Notes under the pieces: model-generated
Database searches by the model: none
Seen by the model: only the letters and a program-made list of their open reading frames with translations
What the model was told of the DNA's origin: nothing
DNA from: Pseudomonadota bacterium
Lineage (GTDB): Bacteria > Pseudomonadota > Gammaproteobacteria > Burkholderiales > Thiobacillaceae
Reading direction: 5' to 3'
Assembly: GCA_021826065.1 (NCBI GenBank)
Contig: JAKADY010000035.1
Location: 1 to 33,424 of the forward strand
Length of the DNA stretch: 33,424 bases
Made by a program: the position numbers and the translations under genes
Shown: positions 25,130 to 33,424 of the stretch, one piece after another
How the letters are laid out: each line of letters begins with the position of its first letter
Position numbering within the stretch: the first letter of the stretch is position 1

Positions 25130-28100
25130 ATGGAAGGAGGTGCCCTGTTTCGCCGCGCGCCGCGGCGCTGGCTGTGGCCGGTCGGCATCCTGGCTGCGCT
25201 CGCGGCGGCCGCCATCGCCGCCTATGAGCTGATCGCCTCGCCCCTGCAGGCGCAGTTCCTGGCCCGCTACGGCGAGCGTCTGACCTTCAGCCTGGGCGAG
25301 GGCCCCAGCGACCGCATCCGCTTCCCCGATACCGGCCCGCACGACATCCGCCTGGGCTATGTGGGGCTGCCCGGCTTCATCGAACGGCTCAAGACGGCCG
25401 GCTTCACCATCACCCGGCAGGCGCGTATCTCGCCGGAGATGGCCAAGCTCGACGACCTGGGCCTGTTCCTGCCCTACCACGAGAAGACCGTCGCCGGCCT
25501 CGACGTGCGCGACTGCCGCGGCGACTCGCTCTACACCGTGCGCTACCCGCGCCAGTCCTACCCCGACTTCGAGTCCATCCCGCCGGTGGTGGCCAACACC
25601 CTGCTCTACATCGAAAACCGCGAGCTGCTCGACCCCAACCACCCGCAGCGCAACCCCGCCGTGGAGTGGGACCGCCTGGCCCAGGCGGTGCTGGAGAAGG
25701 GCATGCAGCTCATCGACCCGAACCGCAACGTGCCGGGCGGCTCCACGCTGGCCACCCAAATCGAGAAATACCGTCACTCGCCCGACGGCCTGACCCTCAC
25801 CGCCACCGACAAGCTGCGCCAGATGGCCTCGGCCAGCCTGCGCGCCTACCTGGACGGGCCCGACACCCGCACCACCCGCCGGCGCATCGTCATGGACTAC
25901 CTCAACAGCGTGCCGCTCGCCGCCGCCCCCGGCTTCGGCGAGGTGCACGGCCTGGCCGAGGGGCTCAAGGCCTGGTTCGACCTCGACTTCGACCAGGTCA
26001 ACCGGCTGCTCGCCCGGCCCGATCTCACGCCCGAGGCGGCACGGGCCTACAAGCACGTGCTGGCCCTGCTGGTGTCGCAGCGCAAGCCCTCCTGGTATCT
26101 CATCAGTGGGCGTGGGAACCTGGAGCGCCAGGTCGACGTGCACCTGGGCCTGCTCGCCGATGCCGGTGTGATCCCCGCCCAGCTGCGCGACCTCGCCCGC
26201 AAGGAGCGCATCCGCTTCGTCACGCGCAATCACAAGCCGGTGAACGGACGCGCCAACTTCATCGAACAGAAGGCGGCCAACGCCATCCGCGTGGAACTGG
26301 CGCAGCGGCTGGGGGTGCCGGGCCTGTACGACCTCGACCGGCTGGACCTCACCGCCGAATCCACCCTGCACATGCCCACCCAGCGCGCCATCGCCGATTT
26401 CCTGAGCCGGCTGGACGACCCGGTGCTGGTGGAGGCGGCCGGCCTCTACGGCCCCTACCTGCTGTCGCCGGGCAATGACCTGAAAAAACCGATCTACAGC
26501 TTCACCCTCTACCAGCTCACCGAGCGCGGGGCACTGCTGCGGGTGCAGGCGGACAACCTCAACCAGCCCTTCGACATCAACCGCCAGGCCAAGCTGGACA
26601 TGGGCTCCTCGGCCAAGATCCGCACCCTGATCACCTACCTGGGCATCATTGCCGAGCTGCACGGCCAGTACGCGGGCCTCACCGCCAAACAGCTCGCCGC
26701 CGTCCGGCCGGCCGACAAGGACGTCCTCACGCAATGGGTGGTCAACTACCTCAGGACCGCGCCGGACAAATCGCTCATGGCCACCCTGGAGGCGGCCATG
26801 TCGCGCATGTACTCGGCCAGCCCGGCCGAGACCTTCTTCACCGGCGGCGGCGTGCACCGCTTCGTCAACTTCAAGCGCGAGGACGACGACAAGGTCATGG
26901 ACCTGTGGGAGGCCACGCGCAACTCGGTCAACCTCCCCTTCATCCGCTTGATGCGCGACATCGTGCGCCACTTCATGTACCGCGCGCCGAGCACCGCCGC
27001 GCGCGTGCTGGCCGACGCCGAAAACCCGCAGCGCCGCACCTACCTGGTCAAGTTCGCCGACCAGGAGGGGCGCGCCTTCCTCGCCCGCTTCTACAAGAAA
27101 TACAAGGGTCTCAACCCCGAGGACGCCACCGCCAACCTGATCAACCATCTCGCCGCCCACCCCCGGCGGCTGGCGGCGGTCTATCGCTATCTCGAGCCGC
27201 AGGCCGACCTGGAGGCCTTCAAGGCCTTCATGAAGCGGCGGCTCGCCAACCCCGGCGCCTTCGACGACCAGGACTATGCCGCCTTGTACGAGACCTATGG
27301 CCCGGACAAGTTCAACCTGTCCGACCGCGGCTACATCACCCAGATCCACCCGCTGGAGCTCTGGCTGGTCGCCTACTTGCGCCAGCACCCGCAGGCCGGC
27401 TGGAACGAGATCGTCCAGGCGAGCGCCAAGGAGCGCATCGAGGTCTACGACTGGCTGTTCAAAACCGGGCGCAAGAACGCCCAGGACATCCGCATCCTCT
27501 CGCTGCTTGAGATTGAGGCCTTTCAGGAGATCCACCGCCGCTGGCAGAAGCTGGGCTACCCCTTCTCCAGCCTGGTCCCCTCCTACGCCACCGCCATCGG
27601 CTCCTCGGCCGACCGCCCGGCGGCGCTCGCCGAGTTGATCGGCGTCATCCTCAACGACGGCGCGAGGCTGCCGCCGGTGTCGCTGACCCGGCTCGAGTTT
27701 GCCGCCGGCACGCCCTATCACACCGTCATGGAACGGGAAAAACCCAAACCAGAGCAGATCTACCCGCCCGAGGTGGCGCGGGTGATGCGCAAGGCCTTGA
27801 TCAACGTGGTGCAGGAGGGCACCGCCCGGCGTCTGAAGGGCGCCTTCCCCCTAGCCGACGGCAGCCATCTCGTCATCGGTGGCAAGACCGGCACCGGCGA
27901 CCACCGCTACGAGGTCTACGGCCCCGGCGGCGTCGTGCTGGAGTCCAGGGTGGTCAACCGCACCGCCACCTTCGCCTTCTTCATGGGCAACGACTTCTTC
28001 GGCGTGATGACCGTCTTCGTCCCCGGCGAGGCCGCCGCCGACTACAAATTCACCAGCGGCCTGGCGGTGCAGATCGTCAAGGCGATGGAGCCGGCGCTGC

Positions 28101-28555
28101 GTCCACTGGTGATCGCCGAGCCCCCGCCCGAGCCGAGCTGGGAGCAGCTCGTCGCCCAGTTCGAGACCGAGGCGCGGGCGCCGGGCGCGGTCGCCCCCAG
28201 GGTCTCCAGCCTGACCGAACAACCGCCTGTGGCCAGCGAGCCCGTGGCAAATCCCCCACCCGCCCCCCGCCCGGCCACCCCCGGCGCTGCGCCGACGGTC
28301 CAGCCCCCGGCCCCGGCGGCCAAACCCACGCCCGCCAAGCCACCCGCGCCGATGCCGGCGGCACCCGTGACCAAACCCGCCCCAGCGAAACCTGCCGCCG
28401 TCAAGCCCGCCGAGCCAGCGGTGCCGGAACCACCGCCGGCACCGGCCACCCCCGCGCCGGCAGCCGAGCCACCAGCCCCGACCAAGCCTGCGGAACCCGC
28501 CAAACCGACACGCCGTCCGAGCGCCTGGGATGACCCCGAGCACAGCCTTCCCTGA
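25130..28555 (+). CDS. unusually long class A penicillin-binding protein (transglycosylase/transpeptidase)
   Basis: 1141 residues. A membrane anchor lies at about 13-34. A divergent GT51 glycosyltransferase domain follows, with E162 in YIENRELLD and [14 protein letters not shown] (about 203-216), in place of the commoner EDxxFxxHxG and GGSTITQQ. The transpeptidase domain has SSAK (S493, K496), SVN (599-601) and KTGTGD (K919). SVN to KTG spans about 320 residues, far longer than in ordinary class A enzymes, so a helical insertion rich in charged residues sits within the domain. The last ~125 residues are a Pro/Ala/Lys tail, probably periplasmic. It makes or crosslinks peptidoglycan by family; its special role is unknown. 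GAGG (25122-25125) supports the ATG; AAGGAGG lies inside the gene at 25134-25140. Confidence 0.8.
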   Translation: MEGGALFRRAPRRWLWPVGILAALAAAAIAAYELIASPLQAQFLARYGERLTFSLGEGPSDRIRFPDTGPHDIRLGYVGLPGFIERLKTAGFTITRQARISPEMAKLDDLGLFLPYHEKTVAGLDVRDCRGDSLYTVRYPRQSYPDFESIPPVVANTLLYIENRELLDPNHPQRNPAVEWDRLAQAVLEKGMQLIDPNRNVPGGSTLATQIEKYRHSPDGLTLTATDKLRQMASASLRAYLDGPDTRTTRRRIVMDYLNSVPLAAAPGFGEVHGLAEGLKAWFDLDFDQVNRLLARPDLTPEAARAYKHVLALLVSQRKPSWYLISGRGNLERQVDVHLGLLADAGVIPAQLRDLARKERIRFVTRNHKPVNGRANFIEQKAANAIRVELAQRLGVPGLYDLDRLDLTAESTLHMPTQRAIADFLSRLDDPVLVEAAGLYGPYLLSPGNDLKKPIYSFTLYQLTERGALLRVQADNLNQPFDINRQAKLDMGSSAKIRTLITYLGIIAELHGQYAGLTAKQLAAVRPADKDVLTQWVVNYLRTAPDKSLMATLEAAMSRMYSASPAETFFTGGGVHRFVNFKREDDDKVMDLWEATRNSVNLPFIRLMRDIVRHFMYRAPSTAARVLADAENPQRRTYLVKFADQEGRAFLARFYKKYKGLNPEDATANLINHLAAHPRRLAAVYRYLEPQADLEAFKAFMKRRLANPGAFDDQDYAALYETYGPDKFNLSDRGYITQIHPLELWLVAYLRQHPQAGWNEIVQASAKERIEVYDWLFKTGRKNAQDIRILSLLEIEAFQEIHRRWQKLGYPFSSLVPSYATAIGSSADRPAALAELIGVILNDGARLPPVSLTRLEFAAGTPYHTVMEREKPKPEQIYPPEVARVMRKALINVVQEGTARRLKGAFPLADGSHLVIGGKTGTGDHRYEVYGPGGVVLESRVVNRTATFAFFMGNDFFGVMTVFVPGEAAADYKFTSGLAVQIVKAMEPALRPLVIAEPPPEPSWEQLVAQFETEARAPGAVAPRVSSLTEQPPVASEPVANPPPAPRPATPGAAPTVQPPAPAAKPTPAKPPAPMPAAPVTKPAPAKPAAVKPAEPAVPEPPPAPATPAPAAEPPAPTKPAEPAKPTRRPSAWDDPEHSLP

Positions 28556-28577
28556 ACGCGCAGCGTGCGCGATTGGG

Positions 28578-28583
28578 TACAAT
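28578..28583 (+). promoter_or_regulatory. candidate -10 element for hemA
   Basis: TACAAT lies 31 bases before the hemA ATG. Just upstream, CGCGCA-GCG-TGCGCG (28557-28571) can form a small hairpin directly after the previous stop codon. TGAACG is a weak -35. Confidence 0.35.
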
Positions 28584-28614
28584 GCCGGGCTCGATCGATC
28601 GTGTTTTCAATGAC

Positions 28615-29868
28615 ATGCAGCTCCTGGCCTGCGGCGTGAACCATCACACGGCGCCGGTGGCGATCCGCGAGCGGGTCGCCTTCCCGCCCGAGGTCCTGCC
28701 GCGCGCGCTCGCCGACGTCACCGGCCGCGCGGTGGCGCGCGAGGCGGCCATCCTCTCCACCTGCAATCGCACCGAGATCTATTGCAGCGCCGCCGAACCG
28801 GAGGGGGTGGTGGAGTGGATGAGCCGCTTCCACAACCTGGAGCCGCGCGAGGTCAAGCCCTACATCTATCTGCTGCCCGGCGACCAGGCGGTGAAACACG
28901 CCTTCCGGGTGGCCTCCGGCCTCGACTCCATGGTCCTGGGCGAGACCCAGATCCTCGGCCAGATGAAGCAGGCCGCACACAAGGCCCAGGCCGCCGGCAC
29001 CCTGGGGCTGATGCTCAACAAGCTGTTCCAGCGCACCTTCTCGGTGGCCAAGGAGGTGCGCTCTACCACCGAGATCGGCGCCAACACCGTGTCCATGGCC
29101 GCCGCCGCGGTCACCCTGGCCGCGCGCATCTTCCCGGACATCTCCGAGCAGGCCGTGCTCTTCGTCGGCGCCGGCGAGATGATCGAGCTGACCGCCACCC
29201 ACTTCGCCGCGCGCAAGCCCCGGCGGCTGATGGTGGTCAACCGCACCGAGGAGCGGGCGCGCGAGCTCGCCCGCCGTTTTGGCGGCGAGGCGGCGGCGCT
29301 CACCAGCCTGCCCGAGCTCCTGCCCGACTTCGACATCCTGGTGACCTCCACCGCCAGCCCCCTGCCCATCATCGGCCTGGGCCTGGTCGAGCGGGCGGTG
29401 AAGCTGCGCAAGCACCGGCCGATCTTCATGGTCGATCTCGCCGTGCCGCGCGACATCGAGCCCGAGGTGGGCGAGCTGCCCGACGTCTTCCTCTACACCG
29501 TGGACGAGCTGGGCGAGGTGGTGCGCGACGGCCAGGATGCCCGCCAGGCCCAGGTCGTCCAGGCCGAGGCCATCATAGCCGCCAGCGTCAACGAGTTCAT
29601 GCACTGGGTCGAGAGCCGCCGCGCCGTGCCCACGCTGCGGGCCCTGCGCGACCACGCCGAGCGGCTGCGCCGGCACGAGCTGGAAAAGGCGCACAAGCTG
29701 CTCGCCAAGGGCGCCAAACCCGAGGAGGTCCTGGAGGCGATGAGCCGCGCGCTCATGAACAAGTACCTGCACGACCCCAGCCATGCGCTGAACCAGGCCA
29801 CGCGGGACGAGCTCGACGAACTGACCCGCACGGTCCGCCGGCTCTACAACCTGCACACCGATTCCTAG
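28615..29868 (+). CDS. hemA: glutamyl-tRNA reductase
   Basis: First committed step of the C5 tetrapyrrole pathway: reduces glutamyl-tRNA to glutamate-1-semialdehyde with NADPH. 417 residues, the E. coli length. It opens [21 protein letters not shown]; the catalytic Cys is C50 in [25 protein letters not shown] is the usual substrate-binding stretch, VGAGEMIEL the NADPH-binding loop, and the C-terminal helices form the dimer. The ATG at 28615 matches the family start; an upstream TTG/ATG region is in frame but lies over the promoter. hemA-prfA-prmC is a conserved gene order. Confidence 0.96.
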   Translation: MQLLACGVNHHTAPVAIRERVAFPPEVLPRALADVTGRAVAREAAILSTCNRTEIYCSAAEPEGVVEWMSRFHNLEPREVKPYIYLLPGDQAVKHAFRVASGLDSMVLGETQILGQMKQAAHKAQAAGTLGLMLNKLFQRTFSVAKEVRSTTEIGANTVSMAAAAVTLAARIFPDISEQAVLFVGAGEMIELTATHFAARKPRRLMVVNRTEERARELARRFGGEAAALTSLPELLPDFDILVTSTASPLPIIGLGLVERAVKLRKHRPIFMVDLAVPRDIEPEVGELPDVFLYTVDELGEVVRDGQDARQAQVVQAEAIIAASVNEFMHWVESRRAVPTLRALRDHAERLRRHELEKAHKLLAKGAKPEEVLEAMSRALMNKYLHDPSHALNQATRDELDELTRTVRRLYNLHTDS

Positions 29869-29919
29869 GCAGGGCGACGCCCCCGCCAACGGCCTTGCGG
29901 CCGCAACCCAACCCTCACC

Positions 29920-31002
29920 ATGAACCCCCGCCTGCTCGCCAAACTCGACCAGCTCACGGATCGCCTGCGCGAACTCGACGGCCTGCTCGCCCAGCCCGAA
30001 GCGACCGCCGACCTCGACAACTACCGGCGCCTCACACGCGAACACGCCGAACTGGCACCGCTCGTCGAACGCTACCGTGCCTGGCGCAAAGCCAAAGAGG
30101 ACCTGGCGGCGGCCGAGGCCTGGCTCAACGACCCCGAGATGCGCGAGCTCGCCCAGGAGGAGCAGGCCGCGGCCGAGGCCCGCCTTGCGGCGCTCGAGCG
30201 CGAGCTACAGGTCCTGCTGCTGCCGCGCGACCCCAACGACGCCCGCAACCTGTTCCTGGAGATTCGCGCCGGCACAGGCGGCGACGAGGCCGCCCTGTTC
30301 GCCGGCGACCTTCTGCGCATGTACACCCGCTACGCCGAGCGTCAGGGCTGGCGGGTGGAGGTGCTGTCGGAGAGCCCCGGCGAGGTCGGCGGCTACAAAG
30401 AGGTGATCTGCAAGGTCAGCGGCGAGGGCGCCTATTCCCGGCTCAAGTTCGAATCCGGCGGCCACCGCGTACAGCGCGTGCCGGCCACCGAGTCGCAGGG
30501 CCGCATCCACACCTCGGCCTGCACCGTGGCGGTGATGCCGGAGGCCGACGAGGTGGGCGAGGTGGAGATCAACCCGGCCGAGCTAAAGATCGACACCTTC
30601 CGCGCCAGCGGCGCCGGCGGCCAACACGTCAACAAGACCGACAGCGCCGTGCGCATCACCCACCTGCCCACCGGCATCGTCGTCGAGTGTCAGGAGGACC
30701 GCTCGCAGCACCGCAACCGCGCCATGGCCCTGGCCGTGCTGGCGGCGCGGCTCAAGGACCGGCGCGAGCGCGAGGCGCGCGAACGCGAGGCGAGCACGCG
30801 CAAGGGGCTGATCGGCAGCGGCGACCGCTCCGACCGCATCCGTACCTACAACTTTCCCCAGGGCCGCGTCACCGACCACCGCATCAACCTCACCCTGTAC
30901 AAGCTCGATGCCGTCATGGAGGGCGAACTCGACGAGCTGATCGACGCGCTCACCGCCGAACACCAGGCCGAGCAGCTCGCCGCCCTGGCGGGCGAGGGGT
31001 GA
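29920..31002 (+). CDS. prfA: peptide chain release factor 1
   Basis: Recognises UAA and UAG stop codons and triggers release of the peptide on the ribosome. 360 residues, the usual length. The codon-recognition PAT motif is in [15 protein letters not shown] and the catalytic GGQ at 233-235 in [11 protein letters not shown], where Q235 is the residue methylated by Prm[13 protein letters not shown] follows, as in RF1. There is no Shine-Dalgarno; CCTCACC stands directly before the ATG. It lies 51 bases after hemA and 3 bases before the prmC start. Confidence 0.97.
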   Translation: MNPRLLAKLDQLTDRLRELDGLLAQPEATADLDNYRRLTREHAELAPLVERYRAWRKAKEDLAAAEAWLNDPEMRELAQEEQAAAEARLAALERELQVLLLPRDPNDARNLFLEIRAGTGGDEAALFAGDLLRMYTRYAERQGWRVEVLSESPGEVGGYKEVICKVSGEGAYSRLKFESGGHRVQRVPATESQGRIHTSACTVAVMPEADEVGEVEINPAELKIDTFRASGAGGQHVNKTDSAVRITHLPTGIVVECQEDRSQHRNRAMALAVLAARLKDRREREAREREASTRKGLIGSGDRSDRIRTYNFPQGRVTDHRINLTLYKLDAVMEGELDELIDALTAEHQAEQLAALAGEG

Positions 31003-31005
31003 TAG

Positions 31006-31974
31006 GTGCGGGGGCATCCTTTGGATAAAACGAGAGCGATGCGAGCCGCGCCTGGTTGCGCTGCCCCGTCCCCCTCGAGGGGGACAGGCTGGGGTGGGGG
31101 TGAAACGCCGACGACCCTAGCCGACTGGCTGAGCGCGGCCACCACGGGGTTGCAGGCGGCCCTGGACCTCACCCGGCGCGAGGCCCGCCTGGAGGCCCAG
31201 CTCCTCACCGGGCATGGCCTGGGGGTGGACCGCCCCTGGCTCATCGCCCATGACGATCACCGCTTAAGACCGCGTCAACAAGAAGACCTGCTGCTCTTGC
31301 TTGCGCGCCGCTTAGGCGGCGAGCCCATGGCCTACATCCTCGGCCGGCGCGCCTTCTACGACCTGGAGCTCGCGGTCACCCCCGCCGTGCTGATCCCGCG
31401 GCCGGAGACCGAGCTGCTGGTCGAGGCGGCCCTCGAGCGCCTCCAGCCCGAGGCCCCCTGCCGCCTCCTCGACCTGGGCACCGGCAGCGGCGCCATCGCC
31501 CTGGCCCTCGCCCGCCACCGAACCGAGGCGCTGATCACCGCGGTGGACCGCTCTGCCGAGGCGCTGGCCGTGGCCCGGGCCAATGCCCGGCGGCTGGGTC
31601 TGGGCCACGTCCGTTTTGTCCTGAGCGACTGGTATGCGGCGCTCGCGGGTGAGGTCTTCGACCTGATCGTCGCCAATCCACCCTATGTCGCCGAGGACGA
31701 CCCCCACCTGCAGCGGGGCGACGTGCGCTTCGAGCCGGCACAGGCGCTGCGCGCCGGCCCCGACGGCCTGGCCGCCATCCGCGTGATCGTCGCCGGCGCC
31801 CCTGCTCATCTGCGGCCCGGCGGCTGGCTGCTGCTGGAACACGGCCACGACCAGGCCGCGGCCAGCCAGACCCTGCTCGCCGCGGCGGGCTTCGAGGCCG
31901 TCTTCACCCTGAGCGACCTCGCCGGGCTGCCGCGCGTGAGCGGCGGCCGCCTTCCTGGGCACGCGGCCGCATGA
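31006..31974 (+). CDS. prmC: release factor N5-glutamine methyltransferase
   Basis: Methylates the Gln of the GGQ motif in release factors with S-adenosylmethionine. 322 residues, against about 277 in E. coli. The SAM-binding LDLGTGSGAIAL and the catalytic NPPY (ANPPYVAED) are clear; the N-terminal helical domain starts near TLADWLSAA. The first ~36 residues have no counterpart in the family and are partly encoded by a palindromic repeat (31068-31085). No usable start codon lies between that repeat and the conserved part, so the extension seems to be translated. GTG at 31006 has GAGG upstream and is coupled to prfA; ATG at 31039 is an alternative. Confidence 0.9.
   Translation: MRGHPLDKTRAMRAAPGCAAPSPSRGTGWGGGETPTTLADWLSAATTGLQAALDLTRREARLEAQLLTGHGLGVDRPWLIAHDDHRLRPRQQEDLLLLLARRLGGEPMAYILGRRAFYDLELAVTPAVLIPRPETELLVEAALERLQPEAPCRLLDLGTGSGAIALALARHRTEALITAVDRSAEALAVARANARRLGLGHVRFVLSDWYAALAGEVFDLIVANPPYVAEDDPHLQRGDVRFEPAQALRAGPDGLAAIRVIVAGAPAHLRPGGWLLLEHGHDQAAASQTLLAAAGFEAVFTLSDLAGLPRVSGGRLPGHAAA
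31068..31085. repeat. 18-bp perfect palindrome inside the prmC 5' region
   Basis: GTCCCCCTCGAGGGGGAC is its own reverse complement and is followed by a G-rich stretch (31087-31101). The arrangement resembles short REP-like intergenic repeats, but here it lies inside the reading frame. Only one copy is seen in the window. Confidence 0.6.
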
Positions 31975-33296
31975 CCGCGGACCCCCACTATCGCCTGCCG
32001 CCGGGCGTGGCGTTCCCGCGCTGGCGCGAGGGCCCGGCCGCCGAGGAATGGGTGGTGTACCACGAGGGCACCGGCCAGACCTTGCGCCTGAGCGCCGCCG
32101 CCTGCGTCCTGCTCGACGCCCTCGCCCGGGGGCCGCTCGACCGCGGACGACTCTCCGAGGCCCTTGCCAGCGCCTTCGCTGATCCACCCGGCCCGGCCGA
32201 GCTCGAAAGCGCCCTCGACGGCCTGTTGGAGGGACTGGTCAGGCATGAATTGATCGAGACGCTCGAGGCGCCGGCAGTCCCGGCCGTGAATCACGACCCC
32301 CCCCAGCCCCCGGGTGGTGAAGTGCCCAGGGGCGCGGCAGCACCTACACTCCAGGCCCGGACCAGGCCCCGCGACCCTCCGACCACAGGCACGCAACGCC
32401 TGGGCGAGCTCAGCCAGGCCGAGGTGAGCGCGCGGCTGCGCACGGGGCTCGCGCTCGTCACCGGCCCCTTCGTCTTCCGTATCGTGAGCCACCTGCCGCT
32501 CGTTGCCGCCAACCTGCACCGGCTCTACGCCGACTTTCCGCTCGCCGAGGGCACCTTCGCCGACTTCCACGTGCGCGTCGACCCCGTCGCCGGGTCGCGC
32601 CGCTGGTTCAAGCCGCAGGCCCAGTTCTGGCTGGACGGCCTCACCCCCTTCAAGCCGCTGCCGCGCGACCAGGCCTATGCCATGCTGGAGTGGGGCATGA
32701 ACTGGTGCATCGCCGGCCATGCCCACCACTACCTCATGCTGCACGCCGCGGTGCTGGAGCGCGCCGGGCGGGCGCTGATCCTGCCCGGTGACCCCGGCGC
32801 GGGCAAGAGCACGCTGACCGCCGCCCTCATGCTCGACGGCTGGCGCCTGCTGTCGGACGAGATCACCCTCATCGACCGGCGCGACGGGAGGCTCTATGGC
32901 CTGGCGCGGCCGGTGAGCCTCAAGAACGCCTCCATCGAGGTGATCCGCGCCCATGCCCCGGCGGCCGTCTTCGGCGATGTGGCGCGCGACACCCACAAGG
33001 GCACGGTCTCACACCTGAAACCCACGCCCGACAGCGTCGCCCGCACCGGCGAGCCGGCGCAGCCGGCCTGGATCGTCTTCCCACGCTGGAAACGGGACAC
33101 CCCCGCCCGGCTCACGCCGCACCCCAAGGCCGCCGCCTTCCTGCACCTGGCGAGCCACGCCTTCAACTACAGCCTCCTGGGCGCGACCGCCTTCGATCTC
33201 ACCGCCCGGCTGATGGACGCCTGCACCTGCTGGGACTTCGAATACGGCCGTCTGCCCGAGGCCCTGGCCGTCTTCCGCGAACTGGCTGAGGCTTGA
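31971..33296 (+). CDS. PqqD-like peptide chaperone fused to HprK-related kinase
   Basis: 441 residues in three parts. Residues 1-95 match small PqqD-like proteins of the HPr-rel-A type (FPRWREGPAAEEWVVYHEGTG, then a winged-helix pattern). Residues 100-150 are a Pro/Arg-rich linker that reads like translated spacer DNA and contains an 8-C run (32297-32304). Residues 152-441 match HprK-related kinase A, with GPFVFRIVSHLP, a P-loop GDPGAGKST (273-281; K279) and RPVSLKN. These two are usually separate neighbouring genes, as I recall; substrates are not established. A GTG at 32424 would start a 290-residue kinase alone. It overlaps prmC by ATGA. The stop codon falls inside the second copy of the 246-bp element. 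Confidence 0.75.
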   Translation: MTADPHYRLPPGVAFPRWREGPAAEEWVVYHEGTGQTLRLSAAACVLLDALARGPLDRGRLSEALASAFADPPGPAELESALDGLLEGLVRHELIETLEAPAVPAVNHDPPQPPGGEVPRGAAAPTLQARTRPRDPPTTGTQRLGELSQAEVSARLRTGLALVTGPFVFRIVSHLPLVAANLHRLYADFPLAEGTFADFHVRVDPVAGSRRWFKPQAQFWLDGLTPFKPLPRDQAYAMLEWGMNWCIAGHAHHYLMLHAAVLERAGRALILPGDPGAGKSTLTAALMLDGWRLLSDEITLIDRRDGRLYGLARPVSLKNASIEVIRAHAPAAVFGDVARDTHKGTVSHLKPTPDSVARTGEPAQPAWIVFPRWKRDTPARLTPHPKAAAFLHLASHAFNYSLLGATAFDLTARLMDACTCWDFEYGRLPEALAVFRELAEA

Positions 33297-33424
33297 ACCT
33301 AAAAACCGCAGTTGACCGCTCTCACGGTTTCGTAACAGATTGCTGATGCAAGAGATTTTTGCCTCCGGTCATCCTGTCCTGGAGGGTGAACACGCTCCGC
33401 GCCCGCCTTCGGTCTTGTACGCCC
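33293..33424. mobile_element. second copy of the 246-bp element (cut by window edge)
   Basis: 132 bases match 11854-11984 with 9 substitutions and one indel, starting at the same terminal inverted repeat. The element's first bases supply the TGA stop of the kinase gene. The rest is outside the window. This shows the 11854 element is a dispersed family. Confidence 0.85.

Noticed and set aside
24551-27721. A 1056-residue minus-strand reading frame
   Set aside because: It is antisense to hemF and the penicillin-binding protein, and its composition (Gly, Val, His, Gln-rich) is that of a shadow frame.
28042-31028. Long frames on both strands over hemA and prfA (28042-30045 minus, 28782-31028 plus)
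   Set aside because: They cover two genes with exact family motifs (C50 of HemA, GGQ of PrfA) in other frames.

Overview
This is a visibly GC-rich stretch of bacterial chromosome with mostly housekeeping content. The gene set (apolipoprotein N-acyltransferase, TonB and a TonB-dependent receptor, Fis, hemF, cellulose synthase) points to a Gram-negative proteobacterium. The order dusB-fis-purH-purD and the cluster hemA-prfA-prmC are typical of Beta- and Gammaproteobacteria. A betaproteobacterium is my preferred guess, by inference only. I see no phage, plasmid, rRNA, tRNA or CRISPR. The left edge cuts a cellulose synthase gene, and the right edge cuts a repeated element.

Layout. 1-1559 (-): partial bcsA. 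1727-4844 (+): a DUF1353 protein, a membrane-anchored serine hydrolase and an MbfA-like ferritin/VIT1 iron transporter. 4933-5778 (+): metF, whose leader is a 7-bp tandem repeat. 5779-6017: a structured intergenic region. 6018-8687 (+): a LuxR-type response regulator and a hybrid histidine kinase. 8745-9884 (-): a class V aminotransferase, convergent with the kinase across a long hairpin. 10013-10780 (+): a Rossmann-fold protein that overlaps selD (-, 10770-11825) tail to tail. 11854-12099: a 246-bp element with inverted terminal repeats. 12102-13592 (-): lnt. 13771-18094 (+): dusB, fis, purH and purD. 18087-19064 (+): a YheT-type hydrolase. 19072-24021 (-): an apparent operon of copper receptor, TonB-like protein and Sel1-repeat protein. 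24215-28555 (+): hemF and a very long class A penicillin-binding protein. 28615-33296 (+): hemA, prfA, prmC and a PqqD/HprK-related fusion. 33293-33424: the start of a second copy of the 246-bp element.

How the genes work together. PurH and PurD make purines, MetF and PurH draw on one-carbon folates, and HemA and HemF are early and late steps of haem synthesis. PrfA and PrmC are a release factor and its methylase. The receptor/TonB/Sel1 operon looks like a self-contained copper-uptake unit. The regulator and hybrid kinase form a two-component pair.

Most of the novelty lies in non-coding structure and one fusion: (1) the mobile-looking 246-bp element placed flush against stop codons; (2) a CCTCACS heptamer family at gene boundaries, expanded in the metF and purH leaders; (3) a polypurine/polypyrimidine repeat that builds a long hairpin between convergent genes; (4) a minus-strand terminator with no matching gene, and a perfect complement to the regulator's ribosome binding site; (5) a PqqD-like chaperone and an HprK-related kinase joined in one frame next to an 8-C run. 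No stretch over 300 bases lacks a gene or a described element.
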